The notes under the pieces were generated by a model that saw nothing but the letters and a program-made list of their open reading frames with translations, did no database searches and was not told the origin of the DNA. A stretch of 64,000 bases of DNA, from assembly GCA_029891385.1 (NCBI GenBank), contig CM057231.1, positions 22,475,300 to 22,539,299 of the forward strand, given 5' to 3'. The translations under genes and the position numbers were made by a program. The number at the start of each line of letters is the position of its first letter. The stretch's first letter is position 1. Below are positions 1 to 11,258 of this stretch, piece after piece. The DNA is from Erythroxylum novogranatense. Lineage: Eukaryota; Streptophyta; Magnoliopsida; Malpighiales; Erythroxylaceae.

Positions 1-1246
1 TCATTGACATTCATAACCGGATGTGACATATCTAATATGTAAATTCCATTGCATAATGTACCGAGTACCATAAAGCATTCCATTTGAGCTAATAGAACAA
101 CCATTGTTACCAAAAGACAAATGGAAACCAAATCTATTTAAACAAGAAACCGATAATATATTCTTTGTTAACACGGGTACAAAATAACAATCATCCAAGT
201 TAAGTACAAGCCCACTGGGAGTGTCAAAACATAAGTCCCTACGGCTAATGCAAAGAACCCTTGCTCCATTGCCAACACGCAGTCCATTTCGCCCTTTATG
301 AGTCAGCCATCGTCCACGAGGCCCTGCGATATCATTGCATATGTGTGAGCCACAACCGGTATCTAATACCCATATGTTATGATCAGAAACAGTATTAACC
401 TCAATGACAAACATACCTGAAGAAGTCGAGGCATCTGATGCCTTCTTCTGCTTCAGTTCTTCCAGATAGATTTTGCAGTTACGCCTCCAATGACCAGTCT
501 TACCGCAATGGAAGCAGGTACCTTTTGGTGCAGTCTCTTTGGTCTTCTTCTTGCCTTTCGCTGCACTTCCTTTCGGCTTCTGAGCCTTTTTCTTCTTCTG
601 TTTTCTCTTCTTGGAACCAGAGGAAGAAGAATCCACCAATAGCAACGCCTTGCTATCTTGCTTGATGAAATTGTTCTCATTGTCTTGGCAGATTGATCAC
701 TCAGAATTGTGGTGGATATTTGGTTCATTCGATAGTTCAACACAAACTGTGAATAACTATCTGACAAACCAACAAGAATTAAGTCTATACTTAACTCGGA
801 ATCCATCACAAAACCTAAGACGGCTAACCTCTCAATATAGCCATTCATCTTCAATGCATATTGCACTGCAGATGAACCAGGAGTCATCTTCGTTGTAAAG
901 AGCAACCTTGAGGTCTCGAACCGTTCGGACCGTGCTTGCTCATCAAACAACTCTCTAAGATGAAACACTATCGTGTGAGCATCCATAGACTCGTCTTCGC
1001 TTCGCAGCTCGGGTGACATCGATGCAAGCATAATGCGGTAGCTATGTCACCGTCTTTTAGATGCTTATTTATATGCCTTCGATCATCATCGAAGCTCCTT
1101 CAGAAGTGGATCCGAAGCGGAAAATCAAGGATATATCCTAGATCCTCGATCGATAACAATTCTCGATTCCGCAGACCAATCAAGAAAATTTGGTCCATTA
1201 ATTTGTTTGCATCCATTAGTGAGCGAAGATTCACACTAGTCGACAT
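1..1246 (-). pseudogene. E1 gag and protease, frameshifted and partial
   Basis: Gag starts at an ATG at 1246-1244 and reads MSTSVNLRSLMDANKL before a frame slip. A second open stretch (1031-453) carries the UBN2/DUF4219-type gag core (MDAHTIVFHLRELFDEQAR). A third (645-1) starts after a Lys-rich stretch and contains a CCHC zinc knuckle CFHCGKTGHWRRNCK followed by the protease active site WVLDTGCGSHIC. Gag packages element RNA; the aspartic protease processes the polyprotein. The frames 1246, 1031 and 645 do not join without indels, so this copy looks non-functional unless the indels are assembly errors. The ORF is cut by the window start just before the pre-integrase region. Confidence 0.85.
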
Positions 1247-1433
1247 CTTCAATCAACCTAAACGTAGAGAGAAAGAAAGTTAGAATAGAATTAAATGTAT
1301 GATCATAAGGACTTAAATGACATACATATGGCTCCTACTAGTTTCAATAGAATCCATAACCCTCATCATGAATCCAAGAAACAAATGGCACAATGACCTA
1401 GTGGGTCGATATCCGACATTGCTAAGAATGACC

Positions 1434-1730
1434 TTGAGGTTAGCTCAACAAGTCACCTTAGGTCAATCGGTAGGTATCGGTCATACCAATTGCATCTCAA
1501 ATGCAACTATCGCCCGATCTTATCAACGGTTGATGTATGCACATACATTGGGTTATCAACACTTGATGCGTGTACATCCGATGTACACTACCCAATTTCG
1601 CCTCTGTCCATATTGACGCGAGGTTAGCTCAACAAATCAACGCTTCTAGGAAAACCGACCCATTAATCCGAAAATCATATTTTCATGGTTTGAACATATT
1701 CAGTATAGAGTGAGCTTGAGGTTAGCTCAA
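1434..1730 (-). repeat. E1 leader hairpin repeats
   Basis: Two good copies of a short inverted repeat, TTGAG-GTTAG-CTCAA at 1434-1448 and 1716-1730, and one degraded copy near 1619-1633, each followed by CAA. E2 has the same elements with changed but still pairing stems (see findings). They lie in the untranslated leader between PBS and gag. Confidence 0.6.
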
Positions 1731-1936
1731 CAACCCAACCCTATAAGAACTCGGTTCTTACCATATTAATGGAAGGTGTTAGTTTTCATATTTTAAGTTG
1801 AGGATTTTAGGTCTCATCTAATTAATCTCATCCAAGGATCATAGTCACCATGACTATATGGTGCGATTTAGGCATTGCATCAATCACATTGAATTTATAC
1901 CTGAAAATCACCCATCATCCCACCAAGGCATGATAT

Positions 1937-2110
1937 AAGTCGACTTGTATATGTATAAGTCGACTTATGGCTCTAGATAAGTCGACTTATGCATGTGTAA
2001 GTCGATTTGTGCAAATTAATGCATGAACAAGTCGATTTGTACCATTGTGCAAGTCGACTTATTAATCTGATGCACCAAACAAGTCGACTTATGAACATAT
2101 AAGTCGACTT
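1937..2110. repeat. E1 leader array of AAGTCGACTT palindromes
   Basis: Eight copies start at 1937, 1957, 1979, 1999, 2029, 2051, 2081 and 2101. Six are exact AAGTCGACTT; those at 1999 and 2029 read AAGTCGATTT. Spacings are mostly 20-22 bp with two of 30 bp. The array is in the non-coding leader. Confidence 0.85.
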
Positions 2111-3231
2111 GTTCATTAATGCATTTGGAATTGCTATCTAATCGGCTAATTCTCAATCCAGTCATTTCCAATTCACAACACCAATATAACAAGTATATAA
2201 ACCTTTATATTAATGTGCTAATGAAACATTTTCATCAACTCATGCATGCCATATAATCTAACTATATATGAAAACCTTGAAACCGATTAATCCACCATTA
2301 ATCACTAGATTTCCACATAATTCAAGGACACCAAATTATCATGCTAAGTATCTCTAGGTAGGCTACACGTTATCAAGATTACTCCGCACTTGTCACAAAA
2401 AATTGCGACGCCAAAATAACCAAGATAACTAATAAGCTAACGAGACGCTAAAGTGACCTATTCGATATCCAAAATTATTGGAAACCTAAATTTCAAGAAT
2501 CTCAACTTGGAATGCATACCACATCAATATAACACATTTTAATCACTATAAAATGATTCATGGCATTGGAACAGAAAATAACACAACCAATCATTCCAAA
2601 CAAAACAGCCCCAACAAATTTCTCAAAACTGCTAAGCTCAACATTTTGCTCAAAATGACCATTGAAACACTTTCAATAAATGCTGAGAAAATTACAGAGG
2701 TTAAAACATGTTCCCAACATGCTCCATGAATTTTTCCAGGATTTATTTCCCACAAAAACTCATTGAACCTCAGCAATCTAGCCGAACCAGAATCTGTGTT
2801 CTCCAACACAGACATTCCCATCAGCACACAAGTAATTCGGAAATAAATGGTAAATCATCTTGAAAACATTTTTCCATCCACAGAGACATTCACAAACATA
2901 TTAGGGACATGTCGGTGAAAACCAATCCGAAAAACAATTTTTCTAGAATTTCTTCTCGAATTTACAAGCATACCTGTTTCAGAAACGTTCAACAAGACAG
3001 CATCCGAAACTTAGGGAATTAAATTAGCAAAACCATATCAATCGACATCGATAAATTTTTTTTCTTTCATAGACACATTCTATAACATGTTATGAACAAT
3101 TCTGAGCAAGAAATTTAGAAAACATGCATCTCTATACTGATTCGAAATTCACATAAATAACATGCATCAGCAGCTCAATTCATAATGGAACTCCGACCTA
3201 GTTATCATTTCGACTGTTTATACAACACAAG

Positions 3232-3245
3232 TGGCTCTGATACCA
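3232..3245 (-). other. E1 primer binding site (initiator tRNA-Met)
   Basis: Minus-strand TGGTATCAGAGCCA, one base from the LTR end. This is the standard plant copia PBS complementary to the 3' end of initiator tRNA-Met. Confidence 0.93.
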
Positions 3246-3246
3246 C

Positions 3247-5083
3247 TGTAGGAAAATCCCGGGGTAGGCATCACATGCCCACAGTGCGGAATTTAAAATT
3301 TTGAGTCCCGGGACATTCCCAAAGCCAGGATCCATGTGTAAGTACAAACAATCAAACCATAACGACTAAAGGAGACCGCCTCTAACAGATCCACGCAGAG
3401 GTCGGAAAACCTAACCGGACAAACTCTTTTGACCGGGAATAGCTAGACTAAAGAAAAGAGTGCTAGCTCTTACCTTAGCCTTGGAGAGCAAATGAGATGA
3501 ACTTGGTGGAGCCTTGGAGAAGTAGAAGCAATCTTGAGAGGATGAGAGGAAGAAGGTGAAAATCAAATTTTCCAAGCTTAACCTTTAAACTTTCGACTCT
3601 TCTCTCTTCATCACCGTGCAAGCTCCTTTCCATAGCTTCTTATTTGTATATTTAACACTTAAAACACATATAAAGGCTTGGTGGATGGCTCATCCACGTA
3701 GGAGGCATAAAAATGCCTTAAAATGCTAAATAATGATGAAGTTTGACTTTTCAAAATTACATCTCTTCTCCATTTAATGGCTTCCACGAAATTCAACATA
3801 AATATATATAATTAATTAATTATTTACTTAATTAATTAATATATATAATTGCTGAAGTGGTCCATCAACCTGGGTCGGTCTCACTACCGGCCTAGCCCTG
3901 CGCCGTGAAAAATCACCAAAACGGTTTTCAAAGAATGTCGATGTCGCGATCTCATCGGGACATATCCCAATCTCATCAGATCCATTTAATCCTATTGCTC
4001 TCCAGATATCGGATCTCGTCCAAACTATTTTACTGATTCTCCGAGTCACTCTTACGCGTGTGACCCATTAGGTTCCTGTTATGTTGGCCACTTAGATTAA
4101 CACTTAATCCGAGCAAGTCATGAGCGGTATCTAGCAACACATCACGACCCCAATTGACCGGAAAGTAATTGGTTCGACTAATGAAACCATATCACGAACC
4201 CTTCCATAGACAATTACCGTGCAATTCGTCCTTTCACCATGCTATACCCCACTTGGTTTGAGTATGGGCAATGTGTCAACTCTTACTAGACCGATCGATC
4301 AAATCTAGTCCAAGTGTAATCGTTCTCGCCCTAGGATTCATTACTTTATATGTCCATGAAGACCATCTTCATGACATATGTATGCTCCGCGCCAGAGACT
4401 TCAAAGTAATGATCCCGATAAGAGGCCATGGGTATCTCTTCTATTATAATGTATGGTGAATCCTCTATTGGCTACTCAATTACCTTGAATACCTCAAGTC
4501 GCACCCAATCACCACCCTATGAGCGACCTCTCCAAAGGCAACAAGGAATGGAGTCAAAGTACGTAATCAAGATCAAGATATCCTCGAGTACCTCAAGTCT
4601 AAGGATACTTGCACCATTGCTATGATGAGATTATCAACGACATTTGTATAGGACATCCATGTGATGATCTCATAGCGAGTCATCCAATGTACTTACTACC
4701 ACTAGTAAGCATCCACATGTCAAATCTAAATATCTCAATATTTACGTTTTCGAGATCCACCGCTGATCCAATCAAGGAGTTTGACATATCTAGTCTATCC
4801 GGATTAACGATGTCGGTCTCATTAATCCTATGACTAGGGATAATTTAGATCTTGACATAATTGCACATGATAGGAATCTCAATAGTATGATCACATCATA
4901 ATTTCCTTCATGCTATGTCATGTATCAGGGACTTCATTAATTTGATTAAAGATCATTATCAATTCATAATAAAATGAATATCAAATAAATGAAATATGCC
5001 TTGCTTTATTTATTCATAAAGTCTGTACATGACTATGAACAAAATGCGCTAAAGGGGATTGCCTTTAGGGCACTACTCTAACA
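3247..5083 (-). repeat. E1 5' LTR
   Basis: A TG...CA bounded sequence of 1837 bp (plus-strand ends TGTAGGAAAATCCC and ACTCTAACA), next to the PBS. It is homologous along most of its length to the E2 LTRs (36019-37957 and 43803-45745). It differs at the outer tip, where E2 has about 100 bp with four AAGTCGACTT palindromes and E1 has none. Short ORFs inside it (4271-4833) are not genes. Confidence 0.88.
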
Positions 5084-6975
5084 AAAAGTGTTGAATTATA
5101 CAGAAAATTATGCATATAAAGGTTATCTAAAATCATTTTAGCATTATTAAATATTTTGGTGGTTCTAATGTGTTGCTGGATGCTAATTTTGATCTATGAA
5201 TATGAATTGATTAATTAGAAATTTAAAGATGAATTAAAAGAGTTTAGTTATCTAATCCTAAATTGATTAGGATTATAATTTATATCTATTATCGGTATAT
5301 TTAGGAACCTAATAGATCACACACAAAAAAGCTAATTGAAGAGAGAAAAGATATTTCAATTAAATTGAATTGCTTGTAAAGTTTAAAAACTTTAGGAGTA
5401 AATATGCTATGTTTAATATATGATGACTAATATGAAATATTATATCTTATTTAGGTCTAATTGGTATTTAAGTAGAATTAGAATTAGAATTTACTTAACA
5501 TTAAAATTATATTTTAATTAAATTACTAAAGTTCTAAAGTTTACGATAAATATGCTTAGGATTCAAGGAACCAGCACTTCTTGTCTAACATTTTCTAGAA
5601 TAGTTGTAGAGTTTTCTCAACATGTTCTATAGATACCATTAAAGGTTATATATGTATGCGGTTATGGTGAATGAGATGAGTCAGTTTTAAAAATATTTTG
5701 AAGGACTCGACAAGAAGAAGAGCAAGTTTAAGTAATAAGATGTGCTTTATTATATTTTATATGTTGATCATGTTACAAAATTTAAGTAATTTTAACTTTC
5801 AAAAATCAAATGAAAAATTTCTTTCTTATTTTGACACAAAGCAGAATAAATCTCACCCTATTTTCCTAATACCAATGTTACATATAAAGATGAATGATCA
5901 AAACACAATTGTTATTGTTATCAATTTTTAGTTAAAATTCTTACATATTATCATTTTCTTTTCCCTTCTAAAATGTGTGAAAAATATATAATTATATAAT
6001 TACATACTCCAAAATTCCATAATAAAAAACAGGTGGATATACAATCGAAAGAGAAATAATATAAGTCCAACAGCATGACTTGAAACTTACTATTATAGAC
6101 GTAATCTATACTTTAAACTACAATTCACCAGAGTCTAAATAATTGGATAAGATGAACTTGAAGGTGGGTTTCAGTGTAAATACAGCAACCATTGCCTTGG
6201 GATTGCGTCTTGTCGAAGCAACTTCTGTAAATTATGGAAAATTTACGGTGTGTGTGATAAAAACAAATTTCTCATATACATGCATAATCAAATGATGAGT
6301 GCCTACGAGGGGTGTACATGTTCCGAATTGGACCGAGTGGGATTTTGCTCTAAATTAATATTCATACCATTTGTCACGATATAACATTTTCTATCAGATT
6401 CAATCCCAAAATTTTGGAGCCTGGTCCAAACTCAAATTTTATGCAAATAATGAGAGTTTTTTAAAGTAATATCATAATGTGTTACTTAATGATAATATGA
6501 TAGGTAGTGCATAAAGTTTAATATATATAATGTGTTACTTAATGATAATATGATAGGTAGTGCATAAAGTTTAATATATATATAGGTAGTGCATATATAT
6601 AAAAATATATAATAAATCCAATATAAAATAGATAAATATTTTTTACTTGTTAACTTTTAAAATTCCTTTCGCTTATAATCATTTTAGTTGTTTATTTTAT
6701 TATGATCTTTTTATATTTTAACCCTCAAAGTTGTCGTTCATTTTTAATAATATGGTTTTGTGATAAATAAAATATTAATGGATTTTTCATATAAATTTGT
6801 GTATAATTTTGTAGAAATATTTCACTTAAAATTATTTTGATTGTATTTAATATAAAGCTTATATAATATTCATTTTATATAAATTATGTGAAAATATTCC
6901 TTCCTATAAACTTTTTTACTACTTACAATAAAATTAGAGGTTCTTAAAATTAATTAATTGATAATGTATTATATG
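5084..6975. other. AT-rich intergenic spacer, no gene seen
   Basis: No ORF with recognisable content. The only clear structure is the 53-bp tandem duplication listed separately. A 77-codon ORF at 5698-5931 has AT-driven composition and no motif. Confidence 0.6.
6474..6600. repeat. 53-bp tandem duplication
   Basis: Two near-perfect copies of a 53-bp unit (6474-6526, 6527-6579) containing TAGGTAGTGCATAAAG, followed by a third fragment of the same motif (about 6583-6598). Confidence 0.85.
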
Positions 6976-6980
6976 TGTTG

Positions 6981-7333
6981 TGGTTACATACGATTTTGAT
7001 GAAATTTGAGTCTTCTTCTTTAGGATCCATGAGATTGGTTGACTTTGGCACAAAAATACCTGCAAATACAATAAGGCACACCGGGGGTTGACTGCCGGTA
7101 GGCCCCTCCGACGCTCAAATTAGTCTCCTCTGAGAGTTTTGGTGGCTAGTGAATAAAGAATATTAGGGTTCTCGAAAATCGTATCTTTTTCATGATGAGG
7201 TAATGAACTTATATATGTAAAATACCTACTAGGTTTAGGTCTTCCCTTATGAGTGGAAAGTCACCATCTATGAATGGGCCGTCTATGCCTAGGCCTGGGC
7301 CTGGACCTGTACCTAACTCGACCGACCCAACCA
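6981..7333 (-). repeat. Element A 3' LTR
   Basis: 353 bp, starting TGGTTACATA on the plus strand, directly after TSD TGTTG, and ending CCCAACCA before the polypurine tract. It is homologous to 26185-26526. Short LTRs with TGGTT/AACCA ends. Confidence 0.85.
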
Positions 7334-7350
7334 TAAGCCCCCTACTCCTC
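7334..7350 (-). other. Element A polypurine tract
   Basis: Minus strand reads GAGGAGTAGGGGGCTTA directly against the LTR, the expected place for plus-strand priming. Confidence 0.7.
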
Positions 7351-7477
7351 GACTCTGATCATGGAGAAAGGTCGATGGAGTACATAAGGGTTGTGCGGCT
7401 CATCCGCATGACAACTTGTGATAGGCCCGATCGATCGAACATCGTCGTTTAGTGCATGACGACTCGGGATAAGACCG

Positions 7478-7572
7478 ACCGATCGAGGGTAGAGATAGGA
7501 CCAACCGATCGAACGTAGACATAAGATAGACCGATCGAGCGTAGAGATAGGATCGACCGATCGAACGTAGAC
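7478..7572. repeat. 26-bp tandem repeat near the 3' LTR of A
   Basis: Four copies with ACCGATCGA starting at 7478, 7504, 7530 and 7556 (exact 26-bp period), alternating GTAGACATA and GTAGAGATA linkers. Confidence 0.85.
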
Positions 7573-7788
7573 GCCTAATCAAAGCACTGGATTTAATCAT
7601 TACTTACAGCACGCATCCACTGGTGGATTTTCAAAATTTGAAATGAAACGTCTTCGTAACTGTTGTGCAGCTGTCACACACGTCCTTTCAACTGTTGCGC
7701 CGCTGTGGGTAACTGACAATCCTAATTCGCACGGCTCAGATTTTGCCACGCGTCCAAGTTCCACTAGTACTCCCGTTCAATATCCTGT

Positions 7789-7795
7789 TATAAAT
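7789..7795 (+). promoter_or_regulatory. TATA-like box upstream of the antisense ORF
   Basis: TATAAAT on the plus strand, 191 bp before the ATG at 7986, followed by a pyrimidine-rich stretch suited to a start site near 7820. It is the only good TATA box in this non-coding stretch; its use as a promoter is inference. Confidence 0.45.
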
Positions 7796-7985
7796 GCTCG
7801 GAATTGACACACTTTTTCACTTTCTGCGTATTCGATTCTCCGTCTTTGCTTCCTGTCTTCTTCATCTCCTTGTTCGCAATCATCGGAATTTCCTTTTTCA
7901 CCGTCATTCAAATCCCCAACTTGAGTCACTAAACTAGGTACGTCCTTTCTCTGATCCTCATCCTAAAAACTTCTTTTTCGTATTC

Positions 7986-10407
7986 ATGTCGTCGATTAGC
8001 CCTAGAGGTGAACTTAGACTTAGGGATGAAGCTAGCTCCCCCTCTCCTGTTTCATCGCCTCCTCACCAGCCTTCACTACGAGCATCCCCGAGTCATAGCG
8101 AAGAAGTAAGTACGGTTCTGAGGGAGCTCTATTGGGAACTGGTCGCCGAGAGGGCGTTACAAATTGTTGGGCCGCTGGAGATAGCGGCAGAAATGGTGGA
8201 GGTACCGGAGGCCGACGGGAATGAAGCACCGGAGGTAGGGGAAATGAGGAAATTGGGGCGAGTGCCCGGAAGGACGGGCAAGTTGTTGAAAAGCCACCGA
8301 TTAACCCATCAACGATGACCGAAAGGGAATTGAACCGATCGATTATCAAAAATAATATCCCTTCGTCTTGGGGACCTAGGCTGGCTGGTAAGAACGAACA
8401 GATTTATAGCAGTATGGGCGGCTACTTCGTTGTTTCAGACAGCTTTTTCTCGATCGGCGATATGCAGCTTCCGTACGCCCCTATTATTGATGAGGTACGC
8501 TGCACCTACCAGCTAAGGCCGAGCCAGATTCTGCCGAACGGTTGGAGGTTCATTAACGGTTTGGCTCTGCTGTGTCATCACTTCGGATGTCCCCCATTGG
8601 TCAGCATTTTATGCTACTTTTTGAGGATGAACCAGAGCTCCAGTGTCGGGGCCGGAATTCCTCACTTCCAGTATAGAGACGCGATATATCGTCCGGCTGG
8701 GACATCTTCGGCAATCAAGGCCTGGAGGACAAAGTATTTCTTTGTGAGGCCTCCAGGATCTACCCACGAGTCCAGGCCATGGAGATATCCCTTGTCCGAG
8801 CGATGGAACGACATCTCCAATCTGTCCCTTACTAGGGAGGAATGGGAAGTGATTGATAGGATTAAGGCGCTCGGTCAGTATTCTTTCGACAGTCTCGTTT
8901 TGGGGTATCGTGGAGGGGCATCAACCGATGCCTTTTTAACTGATCCCCCTCTTCGAATTAACGGGCTAGAAGAGGAAACTACCCCTCCTAGTTAACTTCT
9001 CGTAGTTTAACTATTTTTTGTATTCCCGAGTACTAGTTTCGATTTCTAACCTGCTTCTATAATTGTGTAGTCATGGAAAAGCTTAAGGATTTTGCCGGGT
9101 CCTCCAGTCTCCCTAAATCCAAAAGCCAACTTAAAGGGCCTAGATCTTCTTCTAAGGTGAAGAACCAAAGGAAGGAGGTAGAGGTCAGCAAAGACATCAC
9201 TCAGCCGGCGATGTTGGACCAGTCTACAACATTACTGGCCCTTTCGTCCACTGAGGACCGACCTGACGAGTCTACGTCGTTGCAGATCCAGCCGGTGAGT
9301 GAGGACCGAGTGGATTCGGAGGAAGAGATGGAGCCACCGCTCAAAAGAAAAAAGACCGCTCGGAGTGTTGATCGATCGTCCTACCAACTGGACAGAGGAA
9401 AGGGGGAAGAGCGAGTGCCCCGATTAGATAAAGGCAAGGGGAAAGAGTGAGCCTCCAATGGTGGAAAATGGGTGTTCATGATCAGCCTTGATAATACTGC
9501 ATCGATTAGGGATATCAATGTTGCTCTGCATATTGCCCAGAAGGTTGTTCCTCTTGCGGACGAGAAGTTTTTGGATACACTGAACAACAAGGAGCTGATG
9601 GCTAGTCTCGTCCGTGGCTGTGCCAAGGATCTGGCGTTCGCCTCTACGATGCATCAGCGTATTGATTAGCTCGATGAAGTCAACGGAACGATGGACCAGG
9701 AGGTTCACGATCTTCTTGAGCAAGTTAATGCTTTAAGAGTTGAACTTTCAGAGGCGAAGGAGGAGGACGTTTTACGAGCTCAACTCTCTTCATTGGAGGA
9801 GGAGAGGAGCGTTTTGAGAGCTCAACTCGTTTCGGGGGAGGAGGAGAGGAGTAGAGCAGTTGCTTCCAGGGGTGAGCTGGAAAGTGAATGCCGAGCGTTG
9901 CAGCTCAGTAGTGAGGGCCTAAAGAGAGAGGTGCTCGACGCCAATTCGAAGGCGAAAATAGAGGAGGAGCTCCGTTTGAAAGTCCTCCAAGGCTGTCATG
10001 AGGCGGTGATGGATAAAATGAAGGCTGAGAGGAAGCTGCTGGAGCTGCAAGGCTCCGTCAAAGAGCAAAGAGTTGAAGCGATCAAGCGATAGAATGAGCG
10101 GTACTTGCACGAGGAGTGCAAAGAATTTGGTTGCGACTTGGCTCTTAAGATTTTGAGGAACTGCCATAGCGTTTGCATCCCTGATGGGTCGGATGGTCCT
10201 TTATTCGAAGATTATGCCGAGCCGATGCTTCCCTTCGAGCTCGGCCTTTCACTTGAGGAGGTGAGAGAGATAGCTGAGAAGGAAAGAGAGGACTTGCCGG
10301 ATGAGATGCTAGACTTGAGTTCAGATGAGGAAGAGGGTGTCTCTCCGTTGTCTTCTCCTGCCGATCCGGCTGCTGACACTTCCTCCCCAATCAAGGGGTC
10401 AAAGTGA
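7986..10407 (+). pseudogene. Antisense extra ORF of element A (putative gypsy-type transposon domain, coiled coil)
   Basis: It runs opposite to gag-pol, between integrase and the 3' LTR. Exon 1 (7986-8990) has a frame slip between about 8230 and 8290. The downstream part (ATG at 8315) carries a segment resembling the plant 'putative gypsy type transposon' family (PF04195): LPNGWRFINGLALLCHHFG, around 8530-8590. A GT-AG intron (8991-9070) would join it in frame to exon 2 (9071-10407). Exon 2 has a Lys/Ser-rich region, a Glu/Leu-rich coiled coil (about 9700-10090) and an acidic C-terminus. Exon 2 is one frame interrupted by stops at 9448, 9667 and 10090. Joined length would be about 780 codons. 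Extra ORFs in this position are known in Tat elements; their function is unknown. A host gene is unlikely given its place inside the element. Confidence 0.75.
8991..9070 (+). other. Candidate 80-bp intron in the antisense ORF
   Basis: Starts GTTAAC, ends TGTGTAG, T-rich inside. Removing it eliminates the stop TAA at its 5' edge and keeps the reading frame (codon split A|TC) into the ATGGAAAAG segment. Confidence 0.6.
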
Positions 10408-10619
10408 TTTTTCCCTTTTCAAGGCTCATCTGGTCGGGCTTGTGACCAGAATAGCAATTAAAAAAATAGAAATTCTTACTTTTATCTTTCGTTGCCTTCT
10501 TTATTTGTCGTGTTAAGATTGAATGATCTTTTCAAATAGTAGGTAGCGAATGAGTGCGCTCGATGTGCGTCGATCGGTTGTAGGGTTTGAGAGAATCATG
10601 GTTGACCGAGACAAAAGAA

Positions 10620-11045
10620 CTTGGCTGAGCGATGCTGAGGCCGAGCGATCCAAGATTTTGGCTCTTGGCATCACCTGGTTCCAAGATCCTGTCTTGGCAA
10701 CCTGGCCGAGAGATGTAGAGGCCGAGCGATCCAAGATTTTGGCTCTTGGCATCGCCTGGTTCCAAGATCCTGTCTTGGCAACCTGGCCGAGCGATGTAGA
10801 GGCCGAGCGATCCAAGATTTTGACTCTTGGCATCGCTTGGTTCCAAGATCTTGTCTTGGCAACTTGGCCAAGCGATGTAGAGGCCGAGCGATCCAAGATT
10901 TTGGCTCTTGGCATCGCCTGGTTTCAAGATCCTATCTTGGCAACCTGGCCGAGCAATGTAGAGGCCAAGTGATCCAAGATTTTGACTCTTGGCATCGCCT
11001 GGTTTCAAGATCCTATTTTGGCAACCTGGCCAAGCGATGTAGACG
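10620..11045. repeat. 81-bp tandem repeat, about 5 copies
   Basis: The anchor CCGAGCGATCCAAGATTTT (or a close variant) starts at 10641, 10722, 10803, 10884 and 10965, an exact 81-bp period. Because 81 is a multiple of 3, long repetitive ORFs appear on both strands; these are not genes. The array lies between the convergent 3' ends of the antisense ORF and pol. Tat elements are known to carry such variable tandem arrays in their 3' untranslated region. Confidence 0.95.
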
Positions 11046-11258
11046 ACGATCAGTTGGTAGAATTTTCTCCTCTTGCCCATTTTAGTGATATTTTTCTTGC
11101 CAATAAATTTGAAACCCCTTTATTGATGATGATAAGGGCGTGGATCGTTAAAAAACCTGACTAGCAGGGCCAGGAAAAAGGTACTCACAAGTTGCGTGTA
11201 CAAGAGTATAAACAATAATAGATAAACAAAGAAATAAGTGAACTAAAATAAAGCTTAT

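Larger units (their letters stand above)
1..5083 (-). mobile_element. E1: Ty1/copia LTR retrotransposon, truncated by the window start
   Basis: In element order (minus strand) it shows a 5' LTR (5083-3247), a PBS for initiator tRNA-Met, a leader of about 2 kb, gag with a zinc knuckle, and the protease. Integrase, RT and the 3' LTR must lie left of base 1. The domain order gag-protease is seen directly; assignment to Ty1/copia rests on the UBN2-type gag, the protease motif and the close match to E2, which carries copia-type integrase and RT. The flank just outside the LTR is AAAAG (5084-5088), but the matching target duplication is outside the window. E1 and E2 share LTR and leader sequence but differ at the LTR 5' tip, so they are separate subfamilies. 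Confidence 0.9.

Noticed and set aside
7986..10407. A host gene inside the TE block
   Set aside because: The ORF lies between integrase and the 3' LTR of one TSD-flanked element, and the domain is known from gypsy-type elements, so it belongs to the retrotransposon.
10513..11085. Repeat proteins on both strands (27-residue repeats)
   Set aside because: By-product of the 81-bp tandem repeat, whose period is a multiple of three, so frames stay open on both strands.
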